The notes under the pieces are model-generated. The model did not search any database, was not told where the DNA came from, and saw only the letters and a list, made by a program, of their open reading frames with translations. A stretch of 64,000 nt of DNA from Celoporthe dispersa. Lineage: Eukaryota > Ascomycota > Sordariomycetes > Diaporthales > Cryphonectriaceae. Position numbers and translations under genes: made by a program. The stretch's first letter is position 1, and each line of letters starts with the position of its first letter. The DNA lies in contig WAID01000004.1 of assembly GCA_016584495.1 (NCBI GenBank), positions 3,038,001-3,102,000 of the forward strand, written 5' to 3'. Positions 57,601 to 64,000 of the stretch are shown piece after piece.

Positions 57601-60547
57601 TCATGGCTCTCGTCCCTCCTTCTCAAACGCCATGACCATCGCCTCGCACTCATGTTTCAGCTTCTGCTCGGCCTGGCTGGCGTTGTGATAGATCCACTCC
57701 TCAACCGTCATGTTGCGCTCGAGGTCTGTCAGATTGCCCCCGTTGGCGAAGAACCGGCTAGCAGCGCTGCCAGCACCGGCGTTCTCCTGATTTTCGAACA
57801 CAAGCTCGAGGTCCACGGCCGTCCACTCCTCGGTGCTCTGTAGACCGCCAACAACGTTTTGCTGCTGCTTCGAAGGAGACATGGGCCTCTGCTTTTCTGG
57901 TGTCCTGATCGGTAGAGATATACGTTTACCTCTGCTGCTGTCGGTGTTGGGCCTCGAGGAGGGCGGGCGGTTCTCCGCGTCAGATGCCTGGGGTGTTGGA
58001 GATGGCGAGACCGTAGCCTGTTTAGCAGACTGCACAGGCGACGCGAGGTGCCGGGGAGTCTGAGGGGGCCCGAGGGGACTGGTGATTCCAAGGCAGAAAC
58101 AGGCCCGACGGGCTTTCTCTGGATCGCAAAAGGCGAGTCTCTGGGAGCTGGAACTGGTTTGCGAAGAATCCTCGGGGTCCCACTTGCAGCGGATTCGTCC
58201 GCAGCAGAGAGATTGTTCTGAGTTGGCGTCTTCTCGGCATCGACTTCCATCTGGACAGGCTCAGTTTCAGGCTCAGGCTCTGGCTCAGTAGCTGTTGCGT
58301 CCGGCGTCGGCCCCTCAGAGCTGACGCCCGTGGTTTTGGTCTTCTTTGGAGGTCGACCGCGCTTGGCTTTACCAGTTTGCTTCTGGGTTTCCTGGGCCAG
58401 AACTGGGGTCTGATCCTCGTCTACTTGCATGGCCTCCGGCTGCGGCTCTGGCTCCGGCTCGACCGTGGGCTCAGCAGGTGGTGCGATGACCTCTGTAGGC
58501 TCGTCAACCGGTCCCTGCGATACCTTCTTCTTAGGGGGCCGACCACGCTTCGCGGCTGGCTTGGTTGTTGTATGGCCCGCGGCGCTTCCCAGAGATGCTC
58601 GGCCTACAGACCTCCTGACCGCGGTGCTGTTGGTGACAAAACTGACCTCTGCCTCTGCAATCTCGTCTGGCTCTTCGGCCTCGGCAGCTGTCCGTGACTG
58701 GGCCGGTTCAGCAGAAGCAGCCTCCTCCTTGGCCTTCTTCGCCGCCACCGTCTGCTTGGATGCCTTTCTCGTACCAGCCTTGCGGCCTTTCTTCGGGACC
58801 TTGAGCTCCTCTGGCTCTGGCTCTGGCTCCGGTTCTAGCTCTGGCCCTGGCCCTGGCTCGGGCTCCTGCTCGGGCTCCGTCCCGTCGACATCCATCTCAG
58901 CCTGCATAGATCGCAAGTCCGCCTCAATTTGCGCGTCAGTAGGTTGCACAGGCGCTGGATCAAACATGGCGAAGTCAGCCGTCGACGTCTGGGCAAATGG
59001 GTCATCTGTGCTGCCAGCGATCTCGACGCTCTGCCTCTTGCGAGCCGCCGCCGCCTTCTTTGTCTCAGGATCAGCATCAGCAGGATGGTCCTCATCATCC
59101 GAGAGTGGCCGTTCCAGGTCAGCTTGTAGTTGTCTGTCGATCTCGTTGTCATCTGGGAGTTGTGGTGGCGGGGACGCTGTCGATGCAGTCGTAGCTACCG
59201 AGCCCTTGCGTGTTGTCCGCGCGGATGCCTTGCGAGTGCCTGATGCCTTCCTCGTCGCCTTCTTGGCTGCAGGCTTCTTCACCACAGGCTCTGGCGCGTC
59301 TGTCACTTCGGTATCCGCATGGGAAACCTCGGTCGCGCCGCTATCACGAGCCTTACGCGCCTTGGTGGCCCGTTTCTTCCTCGCTGGGGCCTCAGCAGCA
59401 ATCTCCGCTGAGCCTTCCATCTCACTACTAGTTCTCTTCTTGCCCTTGGTTGGTCTCGGAGACGGGGGAGGGGATACTTCCTCCTTCTGCGCGGGTGGTT
59501 CATCCTCGAAGATTTCCACGATCTCGCTCTTCTTGGCGCGGGTCTTCTTCGCACGGCTCGCAGCTGGCTTCCTCCCTTTTGTAGTCTTTTTGGAAGCCTT
59601 TGACGCTGTCGTCATGTTGGACGCGGTAGTCATCACGCTGTCGTCGATGTCGGCGGTCATGTCGGCGACCGAGGTGAGATCCGAGATCGCAGCCACGGAC
59701 TGGAGTGAGAGTCTAGACGCTTTAGAGCTCCTGGCAGTTTTTGACTGTCCAGCCCTCTTAGGTGCCGGCTTGGAGCTGATGAGGCTGAAGAAACGGCATT
59801 GCGGCCTGCGGCTGTAGTGCTCATCCCTGTGCGGGGTTAGCAAGAACACTAGATCAACACGTCGCAGCATGAGTGAGTGGCCTACCAGGGCTTGTCGCTC
59901 TTCTCCCAGTTGTCCAGCGAAAGTTTACAGTACGCGCAGGTGACGTTGTCCGCTGAATCAGTCAGAGGTGTATACTTCCAGCCCGCCTCGACCAGCTGTG
60001 CGCACGCGTTAGCCCGCGCTCGCCACTATCAGAGCTGTTCCCGACCTACCTGTTTCGTCTTACAGCTCCAGCCCTTCTTCCCCTCGTGCGGCCACCTCCC
60101 TGCAAACGTCGCCTTCCTGGCCTCGACCATCAGCGGGTCCCGCGGGTCCTCCACCGTGTAGGCCTCGAGGTCCGCCTCGACCGCCGCGGTGATCGCCCAC
60201 CCGCACTCGGGCGAGTGTTTGAGGTGCTCTTCGAGAGGGCTGTCGTTCTCCTCCCAGCCGTCGAGGGCCTTGCTGCACAGGAAACACGTCGCGTTGTCTG
60301 GGTGGCTATGGTTTGGTTGGAAGATGAAGCCGGCGTTGGCCATCTAATTTCCACCGTTGATTAGTCAGTCAGCCATCCGGCCAACAAGGCGAATGCCCAA
60401 GAAAAGGGAGATTTCGGGAGAAGGAGAGCTTGAACTCACGTCTTCCGGCGTGAGAGACTTGTGCGGCCATGACAAGACCTTGGGCGCCGTGAAGGATGTC
60501 AGGCGATTCTGGTATATGAGATAGTCATCCATGTCATCGGAAGCCAT
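57601..60547 (-). CDS. BIR1: Bir1/survivin-type BIR protein with AT-hook-like motifs
   Basis: Four exons (60547-60440, 60343-60050, 59995-59886, 59826-57601) encode about 912 aa. Two BIR zinc folds occupy the N-terminus: CFLC with EEHLKHSPEC, and CAYC with DEHYSRRPQC. Bir1 is the survivin subunit of the chromosomal passenger complex with Ipl1/Aurora B and Sli15/INCENP. The long middle is disordered, basic and rich in K, A, T, E and P, with several (EP)n stretches. Two KRGRPPKK segments match AT-hook cores and could add DNA contact. The C-terminus (EEWTAVDLELVF and MTVEEWIYHNASQAEQKL) looks like the conserved helical end of fungal Bir1. One base is missing in the G-run at 58064-58068, shifting the last about 150 codons. 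Confidence 0.93.
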
Positions 60548-61217
60548 TGCTAGCTCGTTCGTCGCCGTCCGACAGAGGTCGTCGCGTTTGCAGCCGTGGT
60601 CAAGATCGAGCGAAGTACTTTGTTGTGTGTCGCGGTGTGGCGGGGAACGCGTGCTCGGGCTTGGATGGACTGTCGAAGGATGGGAGCGCGTGACGGGCAC
60701 CAGATCGTCTCTAATGCAGACGTAATGTCTGTTACTATAAGCAGAGTCTAAAGAGTCTTCGAAGGTCGTCAATGTCGTCAGTTGTCGTTGGTCGTCTGGG
60801 CGCAGAGTCTAGAATCGCGTCGCAAGAACGGAGTCGAGCTGGGGTTGCAGGGGCGGGAAGAAAACAATGGGCGCTTAACGACGCTATTGGGTCAGCAGCC
60901 GGAATGTAAACACAGGCCCTAGACCCACTGTAGCGTCAGTTACTCCGTAGTCAGGCCCAAGCTGCTAGGGGCCACAGCTCTAACAAGGGGGCTGGCCCGC
61001 TCCAAGCCGCTCCAGCCATGAGCCTGATTTCGAAGGTGAATTGAACTCTTTGAGGCGAATCATTTGAATGATAGCGTTGATTTATGGTCTCTTGTTTTGA
61101 GATTTCGCCTTTTCTCTTTTCTCTTTTCTTTCTTAATTTCATCTCTTTCTCTTCTTTTCACCGTCTGCTATTTTTAGATGCTATGCTGTTTACTACGGGG
61201 GACCGGTTTTGGCCCAA
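60548..61217. other. BIR1 upstream region and M3-peptidase 3' flank
   Basis: This 670-nt stretch lies between two collinear minus-strand genes, with a T-rich tract at 61095-61170 on the plus strand. No extra gene is seen. Confidence 0.4.
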
Positions 61218-63849
61218 TCAAACAGTGATGCCCAAGTCTTTGTAGAAAGCCTCATTGTTGGGCTTACGGCCCAGGAATTGCTCCAAGGTTGTCATCTCCT
61301 CCCTGGCTGCCGCCCTTCTCGAGCACAGTGTGCCTGTACCGTCGGCCCTCCTTCTCGTTCATCGGGTCCGCCTTGAACACGCTGTAGAACATGTCTGTGG
61401 AATAGACCAGCGAGAACAGGTAGCCGTAGTAGCCCGCGTCGTATCCTCCTATGAGATGACCAAATGTGGCTGGCCCGTTACCCCAGGTGCTGTCGGGATG
61501 AGGTGTCAGCAGTGCGTTCTGGACGGCCATATATCCGAGTACAGACAGGGCAGGAGTACTTACCTCGGCTCGCCTTGTGCCTCCGGCCCTGTGAAGCCGA
61601 CAATCTCCGTCCTGAGCTCGTTGTAAAGCTTGCTCGGCTCCAGGCTATTAACCTCCTCGTGGCTCTTAGGGCTGTGGACAGCCATGTCGAAGATGCCAAA
61701 GTGCAGCTGTCGCAGGTTGAACAGCGCGCCGTTGACGTTCTTCGTCGCCACCAGCTTCTCGACCAGGTCATCAGGGATCTTCTCTCCCGTCTCATAGTGG
61801 CCCGACAGAGACGTGATCTGGCTGGGGGTCCAGCACCAGTTTTCCAGCATCTGCGAAGGTGCCTCGACAAAGTCTCTGACCGTGGCAGTTCCGTGGAAGC
61901 GCGAGAACTTGACGCGGCCCGCCAGGTCGTGGATCCCGTGGCCGAGCTCGTGGAAGAGCGTGACGACCTCGTCGTGCTTGAGCAGGCTGGGCTTCTTGGG
62001 CGTAGGCTTCGAGAAGTTACAGACAAGCGCAGTCGCGGGGTACCGCCGGGAGCCATCTGCGTTCTGGAAGCCAGGCTGGATGTTGAAGTTCGCCGCATGT
62101 CCGTACTTGCCCTGGCGGGGGTGCATGTCAAGATAGAGGTACCCGACGAAATCGCCCCCCTCGCTCTGGTCGTCCCAGACAGAGAACATGATCACGTCCT
62201 CGTGCCAGGTCACGTCTTCCGCCTTGCCGGTGGGACTAATCTTGGCCCGGTCCTCAGCCTTGAGCTCCACGAAGACGAGGCCGAAGATTTTCTCAAAGAT
62301 GTTCAGCATCCCCGACACGGTCTGCTGCAGGGGGGAAATAGTCGGCGATCTTGTTCTCGTCGATGTTGTATTCCTTCTCGATCATGATGCGGTCGTAGAA
62401 GCGGGCGTCCCACAGGTAGTATTTACCGTCGAATGGCTCGCCACGGGCCTCAAGATCGGCCTTCTTGATCCCCAGAAGGTGTTCCTTCTCCTTCTCACCA
62501 CCAGCTACCAGGCGCTGCCGGAGGTCGCCCAGGAAGTCGTTGACGACCTTGGACGTCTTGGCCATCTTGTCCTCCAGCCTGAAGGAGGCGTGATCAGGGT
62601 AGCCGAGGAGGCGAGCAGCCTCGTCTCGCAGGACAATGGCCTCCTTGAACAGGGCCGCGTTCTGGTTGCACTTGTTCTCGTTTCCGATGAACACCTTGCG
62701 TCTCGTCTCGGCGTTCTTGGCGAACTTCATCGTAGGGAAGAGGTCTGGATATTTGAAGCTGACACGGAGCTTGCCTTCGTTCTCGCCGGTCCCCTTGTCC
62801 CAGGTCTCCACAAGGTCCGTAGGCACCCCGTCCAGCTCCTCCCTGGTGAAATATAGGCCGCCGTTCTCCTCGTTCAGGTTCTTCTGGAACTCGATCTGGA
62901 TCTGCGAGAGCCTCTTCTTAATCTCCTTGAAGCGGTCCCTCTTCGGGCCCTCCGGCAGGGACAAGCCGTTCCGGATCTGAAAGGTCGCCCCGCTAGTTAG
63001 CACCCTGACCCACAGGTCATCGTGCGTGTGATGCCTGCACTTACGTAGCTCTTCCTCTCCTTCTCGAGCAGGCGCAAGCTCTCCGGGTCAAGATCCAGCG
63101 CGTCCTTCTTCTGGAAGACGGCGTCCACGATCTTGAACACATCCTCTCTCATGCCCATCTCGATTGCTACGCATCTCCCGTCAGCACGACCACCCGGGCA
63201 GTCCAGCTACCACAGGAAGGGAGAACCTACAGAACTCATCAAGGATAGTCTCCGCTTCTGTGCTCGCGTTCCGCAGCTCAGGATCGCTCGAGACATACTG
63301 GTAGAACCCCAAGACCCTGCTGCTGAGAGCCGACTGGTTCTCATCATAGATCTGCGGCAGGAGGACGTTCTCAAATGTGGTCTTGGCGGCATCCCCGGCG
63401 GAGATCTCGGCGACCAGCTTGTCCAGCACGGAGCGGGTCTTCTCGCACAGCGCCTTGGTGTCGGACACGATGTCGTCCTTGGTCCCGATGAAGGTGGGCG
63501 GGGCCTGCGGGGGGCTCGTGTACTTGGTCATCATGTGCTGTGGGATGTTCGGGGCAGGCCTAAAGGTCGAGTAGAGCCGGGCGAGGACGGGGTACTGAGC
63601 AATGCGAGCCGTGAGTAGGGAGGGCGAGGAGCAGGAGCGCAGATGGGTTCCGAGCAGGAGGATGCGCGGAACGGCTCGTGGGGCAGCCAGGATGAGGGCG
63701 ATGAGGAGGACGAGGGCGGAGAGGACGGAGAGGAGGGAAAGGCGGGGGTTCGAGGATCTATGATGATGTGGCCTGCGTCCAGAGGCTCCTGCTGCAGTGG
63801 GAGGGGCCAGTTTGCTGCTGGTGGTGGGACGATATGAGTTTCCGGGCAT
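61218..63849 (-). CDS. PRD1: M3A oligopeptidase (saccharolysin/thimet type)
   Basis: Four exons (63849-63231, 63166-63045, 62976-61564, 61489-61218) encode about 807 aa. The zinc motif HELGH lies in TLFHELGHGIHDL, and the third ligand is in the FVEAPSQMLENW segment, as in thimet oligopeptidase and yeast Prd1. These enzymes degrade short peptides in the cytosol or mitochondrial intermembrane space. The first about 106 residues are unusual: a hydrophobic helix (LSLLSVLSALVLLIALILAA) and a basic Arg/Ser-rich stretch precede the usual family start at MTKYTSPPQ, so an internal start could give a cytosolic form. Two extra bases break the frame, in the G6 run at 62330-62335 and at about 61297-61303; the true C-terminus reads LEQFLGRKPNNEAFYKDLG in the shifted frame. 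Confidence 0.93.
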
Positions 63850-64000
63850 GGAGGGGGAAGCCGTTCTAGGTGTGGGAGAAGGTTGCGGGGTGCAGCTGGT
63901 GCTGAGGAAGCTACTACTCGTAGTGCCTGCCTCTGCTACTAAGTAGCATATACAGTAGTACTATAGCATGTACTGTGGTACCCCTCAGCTAGTGTGGGCG
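63850..64000. other. Upstream region of the M3 peptidase
   Basis: This is 151 nt at the right edge. It contains TA-rich sequence around 63940-63970. No gene is seen. Confidence 0.35.

Noticed and set aside
58429..59817. 462-aa Ser/Ala-rich open frame antisense to BIR1
   Set aside because: It is the complement of Lys/Glu/Pro-rich low-complexity codons in BIR1 and an artefact of composition.
61464..62387. 307-aa open frame antisense to the M3 peptidase
   Set aside because: The peptidase on the other strand has clear catalytic motifs, and this frame has none.
1..64000. CRISPR arrays, bacterial operons, plasmid or phage features
   Set aside because: No regularly spaced repeats are seen, and the intron-rich gene structure is eukaryotic.
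1..64000. Intact transposon or retroelement
   Set aside because: No transposase, reverse transcriptase or integrase motif and no long terminal or inverted repeats were found by eye. Degraded copies in the AT-rich gaps cannot be excluded.

Overview
This window is nuclear DNA from a filamentous ascomycete (Pezizomycotina, most likely a Sordariomycete). Genes carry many short GT-AG introns of about 50-200 nt. Families typical of these fungi are present: a HET-domain protein, Zn2Cys6 and fungal-trans regulators, a LaeA-like methyltransferase, a G1 (eqolisin) peptidase and a DUF7703-type membrane protein. The lineage is inferred from gene content and gene structure only; no species can be named from the sequence alone.

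Layout, left to right. 0-11 kb is mostly housekeeping: a His/Gly-rich protein (+), an alpha/beta hydrolase (-), mitochondrial malate dehydrogenase (+), the ER P5A-ATPase Spf1 (-) and an mARC-like MOSC protein (-). 12-20 kb is accessory: a small cysteine-containing secreted protein (+), a fungal-trans-domain protein without a DNA-binding domain (-), a DNA-binding-domain-only Zn2Cys6 protein directly upstream of it (-), and a HET protein (+). 20-33 kb holds metabolic genes separated by long gene-free stretches: a tartrate/D-malate dehydrogenase (-), a LaeA-like methyltransferase (+), an FAD monooxygenase (+) and an APC-family transporter (+). 33-44 kb has an initiator tRNA-Met (-), an F-box protein (-) divergent from an ASNSD1-like asparagine synthetase homologue (+), an amidase (-) and a 7-TM-like membrane protein (+). 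44-51.5 kb has a PHD-finger protein (-), a SUGCT-like CoA-transferase (-), a 2.5 kb gap and an eqolisin (+). 51.9-63.9 kb, all on the minus strand, has a 12-exon zincin-like protein of unknown role, a small hypothetical protein, the survivin homologue Bir1 and an M3 oligopeptidase.

Three things stand out. First, the zincin-like gene (51914-55854) has a 13-nt micro-exon that supplies the second histidine of its HELGH motif. The DNA-binding-domain-only regulator likewise has a 14-nt micro-exon that supplies its third zinc-ligand cysteine. Second, the two adjacent regulators look like the two halves of one canonical transcription factor. Third, at least 13 genes carry about 17 single-base frameshifts, mostly at homopolymers, including conserved genes such as Spf1, Bir1 and the M3 peptidase. 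This points to indel errors in the assembly rather than mass pseudogenisation. Gene spans below are outer coordinates; exon limits are given in the evidence.
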